NCBI RefSeq assembly: GCF_001645125.1
Contig: NZ_LXKA01000320.1
Location: forward strand, 1-64,000
Source: Paraburkholderia ginsengiterrae
Lineage (GTDB): Bacteria > Pseudomonadota > Gammaproteobacteria > Burkholderiales > Burkholderiaceae
Reading direction: 5' to 3'
DNA length: 64,000 nt
The notes beneath the pieces are model-generated. The model saw nothing but the letters and a program-made list of their open reading frames with translations, did no database searches and was not told the origin of the DNA. Within the stretch, counting starts at the first letter, position 1, and each line of letters begins with the position of its first letter. The translations under genes were made by a program, and so were the position numbers. This document shows, in pieces, positions 8,167-16,499 of this stretch.

Positions 8167-8190
8167 CCGGCGTCCGTGCTGTGACGCCGG
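8167..8190. terminator. Bidirectional hairpin terminator candidate
   Basis: 'ccggcgtc' and 'gacgccgg' form a perfect 8-bp GC-rich stem with an 8-base loop. It lies exactly between two convergent genes, 17 bp after the cupin stop and directly against the end of the opposite gene. There is no long T run, so rho-independent function is likely but not certain. Confidence 0.5.
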
Positions 8191-8601
8191 TCACTCCTGA
8201 CATTTCACATCCTTCCTCGGCACAGCGATAATCACCGGATAGATGTCTCCGTGTTCGAGTTCCACGCGCGCGACCACGGAAACGATCGCGCTGTCGACCT
8301 CGTCGTACACGCTGACTTTTTCACGGCTAAGGTTGGTGATGCCGGTACAGTCGGACGCGCGCCCCTCGTCCGAGACCTTGCAGTGGATCGGGTTGTCCGC
8401 AATATAGCGGTATTGATCTCTCGAAGGGGTCGCCAGGTATTCACGCACGCTCTGTTCCGAGCCACCCACGCCCGTGACATACCCGATAGCGCACTGCAGT
8501 TTGGGCGTATCGGTGCCGCCGGATGTTTGGGCTGTCGCGGCTGCGCTTGCGGCGAGAATAGCCGCCGCGAACGTCGGGGCAAGAAGGTATTTCAGGTTCA
8601 T
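8191..8601 (-). CDS. Small exported protein of unknown function
   Basis: 136 residues with a clear signal peptide: 'MNLKYLLAPTFAAAILAAS' followed by an Ala-X-Ala type site near residue 24. The mature part has four cysteines ('LQCAIGYV', 'IHCKVSD', 'SDCTGI', 'DVKCQE'), which would suit two disulfides in the periplasm. I do not recognise a domain. The open frame extends further upstream to 8727, but that part runs into the region before the divergent gene and lacks a signal peptide, so 8601 was chosen. It is divergent from another secreted protein of unknown function. Confidence 0.65.
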   Translation of the reverse strand: MNLKYLLAPTFAAAILAASAAATAQTSGGTDTPKLQCAIGYVTGVGGSEQSVREYLATPSRDQYRYIADNPIHCKVSDEGRASDCTGITNLSREKVSVYDEVDSAIVSVVARVELEHGDIYPVIIAVPRKDVKCQE

Positions 8602-8729
8602 CACGCAAATCACCGTTGTCGGAACGAATGCTGGATTGTAAAGGCATTGGCGCCTGGGGTCCGGGAGCGATAGACGGTATGTTGCACGGCAGGAGCCTAT
8701 AATCCCAGGCAGGAGGCTCTGGCACATTC

Positions 8730-9668
8730 ATGGTCACGCTTGCTAAAAACGTAGGCAACAACAAGCCGCTCGGATTGACACTGGTGCTGGCCATCGTGGC
8801 CATGTTCTGCCTGTGCCATGGCCTGCTCGCCTTCGCGGCGGACGATGCCGCGAACTTGCGCGACAAATACCAGAGCCTGGGGCAACAGCTCAAACATAAC
8901 CAGTTCCAGCGTCCTATTTATCTTGAATCCGTAGAGTCGCCGTCCACGATCAAGGGCGACATTTACGCCGTGTTGGACTATCCGTACGCGACCGTCAGCG
9001 GCGCGCTCAATGATCCCGTGCATGGCCCGGCCAACTGGTGCGATGTGCTGATACTGCACCTCAACACAAAGTATTGCCATGCCTCGGCCAGCGCCAGCGG
9101 CAACATGCTGACCGTGTACATCGGCAAAAAAGTCGAGCAGAAACTCGCGGACGCCTCTCGCATACAGTTCCGCTACCGCCCAGTCGCGACGAGCCCAGGC
9201 TACTTCCAGGTGGACCTCACCGCCGACAGCGGTCCGCTAAGCACAAAGGACTACCGCATTGTGCTCGAAGCGGCTGGCATCGATGCCAACCGGACCTTTC
9301 TGCACCTGACCTACTCGTACGGCTACGGCATGGCGGGCCGCCTCGCCATGAAAACCTATCTCGCGACAATCGGCAGCGGCAAGGTCGGCTTTACCACCAC
9401 GGGTGGTTCGTCCTCCGCGCAACCCGAATACATAGGCGGGGTGCGCGGTTTGGTGGAACGCAATACCATGCGCTACTACCTGGCGATAGACGCCTATCTT
9501 GGATCCCTGTCCAGCACATCTGACAAGCGCCTGCAGCAACGCCTCATTAGCTGGTTCGATGCAACTGAGCAGTATCCGCGGCAACTGCATGAGTTGGATC
9601 GGCAGGATTATCTTCAGATGAAGTACAAGGAATACGAGCGCCAGCAGACGGAACAACCATCTCCCTAA
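8730..9668 (+). CDS. Conserved exported protein of unknown function
   Basis: 312 residues. A signal sequence or membrane anchor spans about residues 13-36 ('LGLTLVLAIVAMFCLCHGLL'), followed by 'AADDAANLRDKYQSLGQQL'. The mature part includes 'YLESVESPSTIKGDIYAVL' and 'ANWCDVLILHLNTKYC', with two Cys that may pair. It resembles a beta-proteobacterial family of hypothetical periplasmic proteins for which I know no activity. An 'aggagg'-like Shine-Dalgarno lies about 16 bases before the ATG. The next gene starts 15 bp downstream on the same strand, so the two may be co-transcribed, but the functional link is unclear. Confidence 0.75.
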   Translation: MVTLAKNVGNNKPLGLTLVLAIVAMFCLCHGLLAFAADDAANLRDKYQSLGQQLKHNQFQRPIYLESVESPSTIKGDIYAVLDYPYATVSGALNDPVHGPANWCDVLILHLNTKYCHASASASGNMLTVYIGKKVEQKLADASRIQFRYRPVATSPGYFQVDLTADSGPLSTKDYRIVLEAAGIDANRTFLHLTYSYGYGMAGRLAMKTYLATIGSGKVGFTTTGGSSSAQPEYIGGVRGLVERNTMRYYLAIDAYLGSLSSTSDKRLQQRLISWFDATEQYPRQLHELDRQDYLQMKYKEYERQQTEQPSP

Positions 9669-9683
9669 TCCCGTGCTTCGTCC

Positions 9684-11645
9684 ATGCATACTAAAGAAAC
9701 GGTGTCTACGCATCCGGGCATGCCCACGTTTCTGACGGACGGTGACCGGCATTCTTTCGGTAACGCGGCGATCGCCCTGAGTTGGACCGTCAGAGATCAG
9801 CATCTGACCGATTTCACCCTGACCGACCGTGTGCACGCCCGTACGCTGCCGGTCATCGCACCGTTTGCGCTGTCGCTGGCCGACGGCCGCACGCTGGGCA
9901 TCGCCGACCTGCAACTCGTCGCCGCGCTGCGCGAAGACAGGCTGGCAGCAAATTCCAACGCATCCCGACTGGCCGAACGGATCGCCGGCAGACGGGTGAG
10001 CGCCCTCCTTGTCGACGAACGCGGGGATTTGCGCGTGGAGCTGAGCGTTGAGCAACGCGATAGCTCGCAGTACCTACGCTTGCAAGTGGCCATTACCGCG
10101 ATCAACAAAGACGAACACATCGCCACCGTTTCACTGCTAGAGACGCAGGCGTTCGGCGCCCAAATCTGCGGCGAGTTCAAGGGAACACCCGTGGTCACGG
10201 GCAACGTCTACCTCGGTTTCGAGCTTCCGTTGGCGGAGAGTCAGGTAAGCGGCGACACCGTCAGGTTCGTCCTGCCGCGTGCCTTGCCGCTGGAAAAAGG
10301 CAAAACGATTGTCGCGTCCGCCGTGGCGGGCATAGCACGCGACGGCCAGCTACGCCGCGATTTCGCAGCTTATCTCGAACGCGAACGCGCCCATCCATAC
10401 CGCCCGTTTCTTCACTACAACTGCTGGTACGACATCGGTTACCTCACGGCGTACACGCAGCAGCAAGCGCTTGAACGCATCGACGACATCGGCCGCGAGT
10501 TGCACGACAAGCGCGGCGCACAACTCGATTCGTTCCTGTTCGACGACGGTTGGGACGACTACAGCGGCAGCTGGAATTTCGGCACGGACTTTCCGAATGG
10601 ATTCGTGCCTCTGCGCGATGCCGCCGCCCGGTACGGCGCGGCGCCGGGTGTGTGGCTGTCGCCGTGGGGCGGCTATGGTGCCACACGGCAAGAACGTGTG
10701 GCGCGAGGCCGCGCCGCCGGCTACGAGATTATCGACGACCGCTTTGCACTGTCCGGGCCGACCTACTATCGACGCTTTCATGAAGTCGTCATGGACCTGC
10801 TCACGCGGCGCGGCATCAATCAGTTCAAGTTCGATGGGACCGGCCATGTGGACACGGTGGTCCCCGGCAGCCGCTTCAGCAGCGATTGGGACGCGGCGAT
10901 CCAGTTGATCGAAGACATCCGCGGGACCCGGCCCGACACCTTCGTCAACCTCACGGTCGGCACCTACCCCTCGCCGTTCTGGCTACGCTACGCCGATTCG
11001 ATCTGGCGCGGCGGCAAGGATGACGACCTGGCCGGCGTAGGCAGTAATCGCGAACGCTGGATTACCTATCGGGACGCTCAGTGTTACCACAACGTGGTAG
11101 TCAGGAGTCCGCTATTTCCACTCAACTCGCTGATGCTCCATGGCATCATCTACGCACAGCACAACGATCGGTTGAATACCGCTCAAGGCCATGACTTCGC
11201 CCATGAAGTGCATTCGTACTTCGGCAGCGGCGCCCAGCTGCAGGAGTTGTACATCACGCCATCGCTGTTGAGTGACGACGACTGGGACGTTCTGGCCGAG
11301 TCCGCCAGGTGGGCCCGGGCGAATGCCGATGTGCTGCGCGACAGCCACTGGATTGGCGGTGCGCCGGACCGACTCGAGGTGTATGGATGGGCGGCATGGT
11401 CGCCAGTCAAGTCGATCATCACGCTGCGCAATCCTAACAGCATGGCACAGGACTTCGTGCTCGACCTGCACAGGCAACTGGAATTGCCCGCAGGCGCATC
11501 AGAACGATTCCGCGCGCTCGGCGTGTGGCACGGTCATGCCGTACCTGTTCCGCCAGTGCTGGACGCGGACCAGCCGCACAACCTCTCACTCGCGCCTTTC
11601 GACGTGTTCACGCTGGAGATGGTGCCTGTCGCTGGCGAAGGGTAA
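9684..11645 (+). CDS. GH36/GH-D-clan alpha-galactosidase-like glycosidase
   Basis: 653 residues. An N-terminal beta-sandwich (about 1-230) is followed by a TIM barrel with alpha-galactosidase features: 'HYNCWYDIGY', 'DSFLFDDGWDDYSGSW' and 'PGVWLSPWGGYG'. The nucleophile candidate is D384 in 'NQFKFDGTGHV'. A C-terminal beta domain completes it. Such enzymes release alpha-galactose (or a related sugar) from oligosaccharides. I see no signal peptide, so a cytoplasmic role on imported sugars is likely. It is convergent with a GH35 beta-galactosidase. The match to GH36 is by fold motifs, so another specificity within clan GH-D is possible. Confidence 0.75.
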   Translation: MHTKETVSTHPGMPTFLTDGDRHSFGNAAIALSWTVRDQHLTDFTLTDRVHARTLPVIAPFALSLADGRTLGIADLQLVAALREDRLAANSNASRLAERIAGRRVSALLVDERGDLRVELSVEQRDSSQYLRLQVAITAINKDEHIATVSLLETQAFGAQICGEFKGTPVVTGNVYLGFELPLAESQVSGDTVRFVLPRALPLEKGKTIVASAVAGIARDGQLRRDFAAYLERERAHPYRPFLHYNCWYDIGYLTAYTQQQALERIDDIGRELHDKRGAQLDSFLFDDGWDDYSGSWNFGTDFPNGFVPLRDAAARYGAAPGVWLSPWGGYGATRQERVARGRAAGYEIIDDRFALSGPTYYRRFHEVVMDLLTRRGINQFKFDGTGHVDTVVPGSRFSSDWDAAIQLIEDIRGTRPDTFVNLTVGTYPSPFWLRYADSIWRGGKDDDLAGVGSNRERWITYRDAQCYHNVVVRSPLFPLNSLMLHGIIYAQHNDRLNTAQGHDFAHEVHSYFGSGAQLQELYITPSLLSDDDWDVLAESARWARANADVLRDSHWIGGAPDRLEVYGWAAWSPVKSIITLRNPNSMAQDFVLDLHRQLELPAGASERFRALGVWHGHAVPVPPVLDADQPHNLSLAPFDVFTLEMVPVAGEG

Positions 11646-11687
11646 GCAAGGTCGCTGCGGATTGCCCATTGCTGGCTTGGGGTGCCT

Positions 11688-13652
11688 TTACGATAGCGTG
11701 CAAGCCAGTTCAATAGGCTTCGCTTCCAGCTGGTGCAGATCGAAGATGACAATCTCGTTGTCACCCTGCTTCAGCCACGGCGCGGGACAATACAAACGTC
11801 TTTGCGGACCGATATTCCAGTAGCGTCCCAGATTGTGTCCATTGACCCAGACCACACCTTTGGTCCAGTCACGCATGTCGAGATAGGTATCGCCGAGCGC
11901 ATCCAACCGCAAGGTCGCTTTGAAGAACAGCCCGCCCTTGTTTGGATTCGCACAAACCGGACGCAGGTTAGCAATGAACGCGGAATCCATCGGCAACAGG
12001 AAGACTTCCCAGCCGATGAGCGTGTCGCTCGAACCCTCCACATCCTGTAACGTGACCGGCTCGAGTATGCCTTTGCGGTCGATCATCGCGTGACCGTAAT
12101 TGATGCGTCCCATGCCCTCCACGAGGATCTCCAGCAATACGTCGCCGTCCGGCGGCAGCGGCACACGGGGAACCTCAAGCGGCGCGTGGCGCATGACATT
12201 GAGCGGTTGCGCACAGCGTTCGGGCATAAGCGCTCTGGACACGCCTCCCACGTATTGCCCGCCGACGAACACCGTCGCGTAATCGTGAACCTGAGCGATA
12301 TCCAGCACGCCGCCCCGGTAGCCTGGCAGCCTCTTGCGATACAGCACGAAGCCAGATGTCTGGCCATACATTTCGAAAGCTTGTGGGTGGACGGTTTGCG
12401 CGGCGGGGAGCGCGGCCGGCAGGTTGTCCCAGATGGACGCCCAACGCGCCGGCATCAAGGCATCGCTTCCTGTGCGGCTGATCGTCGGGACCGGTTGCGG
12501 TGGCTCGGGCAACGGCGTCGAAAGATATCCGGCGATGATGCCGCGATACCGCATGTACTTCGAAGTCGCCGCGCCTTGCTCACTGATCGGCGCGGCGTAG
12601 TCGTAGCTGGTAATGTCGGGCTGATACTCACCGGAGCGGTCGTCCACGTTTGCGCCGGCGTAGAAGCCGAAGCTGGTGCCGCCGTGAATGACGTAGAGGT
12701 TGAATGACTGCTTGCGTTGCATGAACGCGTCAAGCGTACTGGAGAGATCGACGTCAGTACCTTTGAACGTCTCGTCGCCCCAGTGCGTGAGCCACCCCGG
12801 ATACACTTCACCGGCCATGGCCGGAACAGTTGGGAATTTTCGCCGGACGGCCGCGATTTGCTCTGCATTGCCATTGCTCAACGCAATCGCGCCACCCGTG
12901 ACGGTCGTGCGATTCTGCTCAAGCTGCTTGATGCCGTCTTCGGTATAGAACGGTCCCTGTATCCCTTCCTGAAGCCAAAGCTGTCGTAACTCTTCGAGGT
13001 ATGCCGGATTTCTGGCGTACGAGCCGAATTCGTTTTCGATCTGAATCATCAGGATCGGGCCGCCGTGACTCACGAGCAGTGGTTTGATGCGCGGGCCCAA
13101 CTCCCTGATATAGCCCGCCACCGCTGACATATAGCGAGAATCGCGAGCTGAGTCCGTCCTGAGCTCGATGTCCGGATAACTCAATAAGTACGACGGAATA
13201 CCACCCAGATCCCACTCTGCGCAGATATACGGACCCGGCCGCAACAGCACCCACATCCCCTCCTGCTGGCAAAGCTGAATGAATGCTCCGATATCGCGGT
13301 TCCCCGAATGGAAGTCGAAAACGCCGGGACTCGCTTCGTGGTAATTCCACATGACATAGATCGCGATGCAGTTCATCCCCATGGCCTTCGCCATAAGGAT
13401 GCGATGCCGCCAGTATTCGACGGGGATGCGGGCGGGATGCATCTCCCCACTACGGATCTGGAAAGGCTTGCCGTCGAGCAGAAAATGTTTGCCGTCCCGG
13501 CTGAAGGAAAAGGATTGCGCGACTCCGGGTAACGGGGCTGGCACGCCGATTGCTGCATGTTCAGTTGGACTGCCGTTCGGGTCGTTGCCGCCTTCGCGTA
13601 CCGACCTGACTGGCAGGAGCACGGCGGATGCAGAGGGTTCTCTTGTGTCCAT
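11688..13652 (-). CDS. Beta-galactosidase, glycoside hydrolase family 35
   Basis: 654 residues from the chosen start. It carries the GH35 barrel signatures 'FLLDGKPFQIRSGEMHPARI', 'VMWNYHEASPGVFDF' and 'LLRPGPYICAEWDLGGIPSYL'. The proton donor is E208 in 'IQIENEFGS', and the nucleophile is E282 in 'MAGEVYPGWLTHWG'. C-terminal jelly-roll domains hold 'TKGVVWVNGHNLGRYWNIGPQ'. The enzyme removes terminal beta-galactose. The frame is open to 13817, but that part overlaps the divergent transporter. The ATG at 13652 has 'tgggaa' at proper spacing; 13676 is an alternative. No signal peptide is seen. It is divergent from an MHS transporter and convergent with an alpha-galactosidase, which suggests a galactoside-use locus. 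Confidence 0.88.
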   Translation of the reverse strand: MDTREPSASAVLLPVRSVREGGNDPNGSPTEHAAIGVPAPLPGVAQSFSFSRDGKHFLLDGKPFQIRSGEMHPARIPVEYWRHRILMAKAMGMNCIAIYVMWNYHEASPGVFDFHSGNRDIGAFIQLCQQEGMWVLLRPGPYICAEWDLGGIPSYLLSYPDIELRTDSARDSRYMSAVAGYIRELGPRIKPLLVSHGGPILMIQIENEFGSYARNPAYLEELRQLWLQEGIQGPFYTEDGIKQLEQNRTTVTGGAIALSNGNAEQIAAVRRKFPTVPAMAGEVYPGWLTHWGDETFKGTDVDLSSTLDAFMQRKQSFNLYVIHGGTSFGFYAGANVDDRSGEYQPDITSYDYAAPISEQGAATSKYMRYRGIIAGYLSTPLPEPPQPVPTISRTGSDALMPARWASIWDNLPAALPAAQTVHPQAFEMYGQTSGFVLYRKRLPGYRGGVLDIAQVHDYATVFVGGQYVGGVSRALMPERCAQPLNVMRHAPLEVPRVPLPPDGDVLLEILVEGMGRINYGHAMIDRKGILEPVTLQDVEGSSDTLIGWEVFLLPMDSAFIANLRPVCANPNKGGLFFKATLRLDALGDTYLDMRDWTKGVVWVNGHNLGRYWNIGPQRRLYCPAPWLKQGDNEIVIFDLHQLEAKPIELACTLS

Positions 13653-13723
13653 TGATTGCATTTCCCAGGATGCCATCGAGATGTACGCCGTTTTTCTGTT
13701 CTGTGTTTGTGGGGAGATGCCAA

Positions 13724-15094
13724 ATGGCTGCCACCCAATCAGGGGCGATGCCCCTCTCCGATGAGGAGGCCCGGCGCCAGTTGCGCCGCGCCGTTCTCGC
13801 CAGCACGATCGGTACAACGATCGAATGGTACGACTTCTTTCTGTACAGCACCGTCACCGGCCTGGTTTTCGCCAAGCTCTATTTTCCTGAATCAGATCCA
13901 CTTGTCGGCACGCTACAGGCTTTTCTGATCTATGCCGTCGGCTTCATAGCGCGGCCAGTCGGGGCGGCTATTTTCGGCCACTATGGCGATCGCATCGGGC
14001 GCAAAGCCACGCTGATCGTCACGCTCCTGCTGATGGGACTCGCCACGTTCGCCGTGGCCTTTGTTCCGACCTATGCGGCAATCGGCATCTGGGGCGCCGT
14101 CGCGCTCACCGTGCTGCGTTTCATCCAGGGCGTGGGCGTGGGGGGCGAATGGGGCGGCTCGGTTCTGATGTCGATGGAATGGACCCGCACCAACGCGCAT
14201 CGCGGCTTCGTCGCGTCCTGGCCGCAGTTCGGTGTGCCGGCGGGACTGTTTCTCGCGAACCTGGCGGTGCTGGCCATGAGCCAGTACTCGGGCAGCGCGT
14301 TTCTCTCGTGGGGCTGGCGGGTGCCGTTCTTCCTCAGTATCGTCCTGGTTGCGATCGGCCTATACATCCGCCTGAATATTCTTGAGACGCCTATCTTCGC
14401 GAAGCTCCTGTCCGAGCACAGGATCGAAAAAACGCCCATGCTCGAAGTCCTGCGCCGCCAGCCGAAGGACATTCTTCTCTCGGCCCTTGCGCGCATGGCC
14501 GAACAGGCGCCTTTCTATATTTACACCGCCTTCGTATTCACTTATGGCGTCAGGACGCTTGGCGCGTCACGCGACCTGTTGCTGATGGCGGTGCTGGCGG
14601 CTTCCCTGGTGGAATTCGTGACGATCCCGTTGTTTGGCCACGTGTCCGATCTGATTGGACGCCGGCGCATGTATATGATCGGCGCCGCGGCGGTCGGCGT
14701 ATTTGGCTTCCTGTTTTTTGCAATGGTCGATACCAGGAATCCACTGTGGATCTTCGTTGCCATCGTGCTCTCACTGGTGCCGCATTCGATGATGTATGGT
14801 CCCCAAGCCGCATTGATCGCCGAGTCGTTCACCGGGCGGATGCGCTACAGCGGCGCATCGCTGGGTTATCAGCTGGCTTCCGTCATTGCCGGCGGCCCTG
14901 CCCCGCTCATTGCCACCGCGCTCTTCGCTTACTACCATTCGGGCTACGCCATTGCGTGCTATGTGTTCGCGTGCGCCGTGGTCAGCCTGATTGCCACGTC
15001 ACGAATGGGCGACTACACCAACAAGGACATCTCGCGGGAATACGACGATCCACGACGGATGGGCGAAAGCGGACATGCTTCGGGGACTGCGTGA
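13724..15094 (+). CDS. MFS transporter of the metabolite:H+ symporter (MHS) family
   Basis: 456 residues with twelve predicted membrane helices. The MHS signatures are 'IGTTIEWYDFFLYSTVTGLV', 'VGFIARPVGAAIFGHYGDRI' with the following Gly-Arg-Lys loop, and 'GVGVGGEWGGSVLMSMEW'. The family moves organic acids, betaine or shikimate-like compounds with protons across the inner membrane. 'ggggagat' gives a Shine-Dalgarno for the ATG at 13724. It is divergent from the GH35 gene with only about 70 bp between the starts. MHS proteins are not known sugar carriers, so either the substrate is a glycosidase-derived acid or the neighbours are unrelated. Confidence 0.85.
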   Translation: MAATQSGAMPLSDEEARRQLRRAVLASTIGTTIEWYDFFLYSTVTGLVFAKLYFPESDPLVGTLQAFLIYAVGFIARPVGAAIFGHYGDRIGRKATLIVTLLLMGLATFAVAFVPTYAAIGIWGAVALTVLRFIQGVGVGGEWGGSVLMSMEWTRTNAHRGFVASWPQFGVPAGLFLANLAVLAMSQYSGSAFLSWGWRVPFFLSIVLVAIGLYIRLNILETPIFAKLLSEHRIEKTPMLEVLRRQPKDILLSALARMAEQAPFYIYTAFVFTYGVRTLGASRDLLLMAVLAASLVEFVTIPLFGHVSDLIGRRRMYMIGAAAVGVFGFLFFAMVDTRNPLWIFVAIVLSLVPHSMMYGPQAALIAESFTGRMRYSGASLGYQLASVIAGGPAPLIATALFAYYHSGYAIACYVFACAVVSLIATSRMGDYTNKDISREYDDPRRMGESGHASGTA

Positions 15095-15116
15095 TCGACT
15101 GGGAGGGAAACGGCCG

Positions 15117-15443
15117 CTACAGATGCAACGTGATCTGTTCCGCAAAGGCGCGAATGACATCTTCATTTCGCGCCAGAAACATCCACTGACTCACGCGGGT
15201 CGAGACAAGCAATCTTGCCTCGACCAACGCCGCGACGTGCGCCGACACAGTCGATTGAGACAGTCCGCTGCGCGAGTGAATGGCATTGGAAGGCACCCCG
15301 CAGCCCAGATCGACGTATCCGCGCACGAAGTATTTGTCCGGCGTCTTTAACCACATCAGGATCTCCCGCCGGAAAGGGTTTGCGAGTGCCCTATGGATCA
15401 AATTCTCGTCAACCATAGATCGACTGGATTGGGAGTGAGTCAC
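15117..15443 (-). CDS. ArsR-family winged-helix transcriptional regulator
   Basis: 108 residues. The fold is one winged helix: 'ALANPFRREILMWLK', the recognition helix 'GLSQSTVSAHVAALVEARLL' and the wing 'VSTRVSQWMFLARN'. There is no classical metal-binding ELCVCDL box, so it is probably not an arsenic or metal sensor. The GTG start overlaps the stop of the DJ-1 gene before it (GTGA), so the two are made together; an ATG at 15416 is an alternative. ArsR proteins of this kind repress their own operon and often bind small organic ligands or respond to oxidation. Confidence 0.82.
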   Translation of the reverse strand: MTHSQSSRSMVDENLIHRALANPFRREILMWLKTPDKYFVRGYVDLGCGVPSNAIHSRSGLSQSTVSAHVAALVEARLLVSTRVSQWMFLARNEDVIRAFAEQITLHL

Positions 15444-16015
15444 GACTGCCTCGACAATGATTGGGTAATGCGTCTGGCGAGTTCGTCGCCCAAGTCCTCC
15501 CTGACCAGCGCCAGGGCCACCTGAATGCCGTCACTGACGCCGCTCGACGAGTACAGGTTGCCGTCCTTCAGGTACTTTTGATGACCCATGACGTGAACCA
15601 GGGGAAACGCGGCGGAGAGACGCTCCGCGTCGCGCCAGTGCGTGGTCAACGCGCGATGGTCCGCAATGCCGGCGCGGGCGACTAAAAAGGCCCCGTTGGA
15701 CACCGAGGCAAGCCGCTTCGCCTTGCGCCCGGATTTGCTAAGCCAGTCCACCAGATCGCTGCGCTCACGCCCCGAACCGGTAACCGGAGAGCCCGGCACG
15801 ACGACGATGTCGAATAAACCATCCGCATCCGACAAGCTTTCCGTAGTGCCCACCGCGATGCCGCTCGAACACAGCACAGGCCCCGGCGCCGGCCCCACGA
15901 GGTGCTGCTCGTACAAGGTTGCACCGCACAAACGGTTCGCTTCGTGGAATACGTCCATTGGGCCGGTCACTTCGAGCAGCCGGAATCCCGCGTAAAGCAT
16001 CATGGCAACATGCAT
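15440..16015 (-). CDS. DJ-1/PfpI-family protein with Ser in place of the elbow Cys
   Basis: 191 residues, equal to the N-terminal half of a GlxA-type regulator without its AraC DNA-binding half: 'FRLLEVTGPMDVFHEAN', 'DIVVVPGSP', 'ALTTHWRDAERL' and 'SSGVSDGIQVALALV'. At the nucleophile elbow it reads 'SVSNGAF' (TCC codon), where the homologue at 16500 has 'SVCNGAF'. The reactive cysteine is therefore replaced by serine, and a ligand-binding rather than a catalytic role is likely. It is co-translated with an ArsR regulator and divergent from the full-length GlxA-type gene, so the two may share a signal. Confidence 0.83.
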   Translation of the reverse strand: MHVAMMLYAGFRLLEVTGPMDVFHEANRLCGATLYEQHLVGPAPGPVLCSSGIAVGTTESLSDADGLFDIVVVPGSPVTGSGRERSDLVDWLSKSGRKAKRLASVSNGAFLVARAGIADHRALTTHWRDAERLSAAFPLVHVMGHQKYLKDGNLYSSSGVSDGIQVALALVREDLGDELARRITQSLSRQS

Positions 16016-16499
16016 ACCCCATCACTCCGGGAATACACTGCAACACGAACGGCCGCATCCACTGCGAGCACACGCGCTGACCGCCGGGTGCAAGCTATGA
16101 CCCGCTTTCAATCTGATGAATCTGTCCATGGTTATCGTCCCGTTTCAACGTAGAACGCTACTTTCGACGAGGAGGCCGAAGCCGCATCCATGAAACGCAG
16201 TCTAATCAGGCGCCGTGGCAGAGGAAACACGCCGGTGGCGCGATGCCGGGCCAATCAAGGTGAGTTTTGGGCCAACAGCGCGGCGGTGTCGATCTTCGTT
16301 GGGCGAAGCCCGAGTCCGATCCCATTGTCTGGCCGCAAAAGACTCTTACCGGTTGCAGCCTCCCTGTTTCCGGGCCACTACAGTAAGCTGGGCCGTCGCT
16401 CGTCAGCACCGGTCGATCGGCTTTGTCAGGCGGCTCAGCCAAAGCCAGGCAAAACGCCGGTATCGCAAACAAGCCCATTTACTCCGCGAAGGTCACGGT
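16016..16499. other. 484-bp divergent intergenic region
   Basis: This separates the DJ-1/ArsR pair from the GlxA-type regulator and should carry both promoters. Open frames cross it, but none has a start, Shine-Dalgarno or composition suggesting a gene. I see no clear repeat or hairpin. It is longer than most gaps in this window, so a small RNA or an eroded gene cannot be excluded by eye. Confidence 0.4.
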
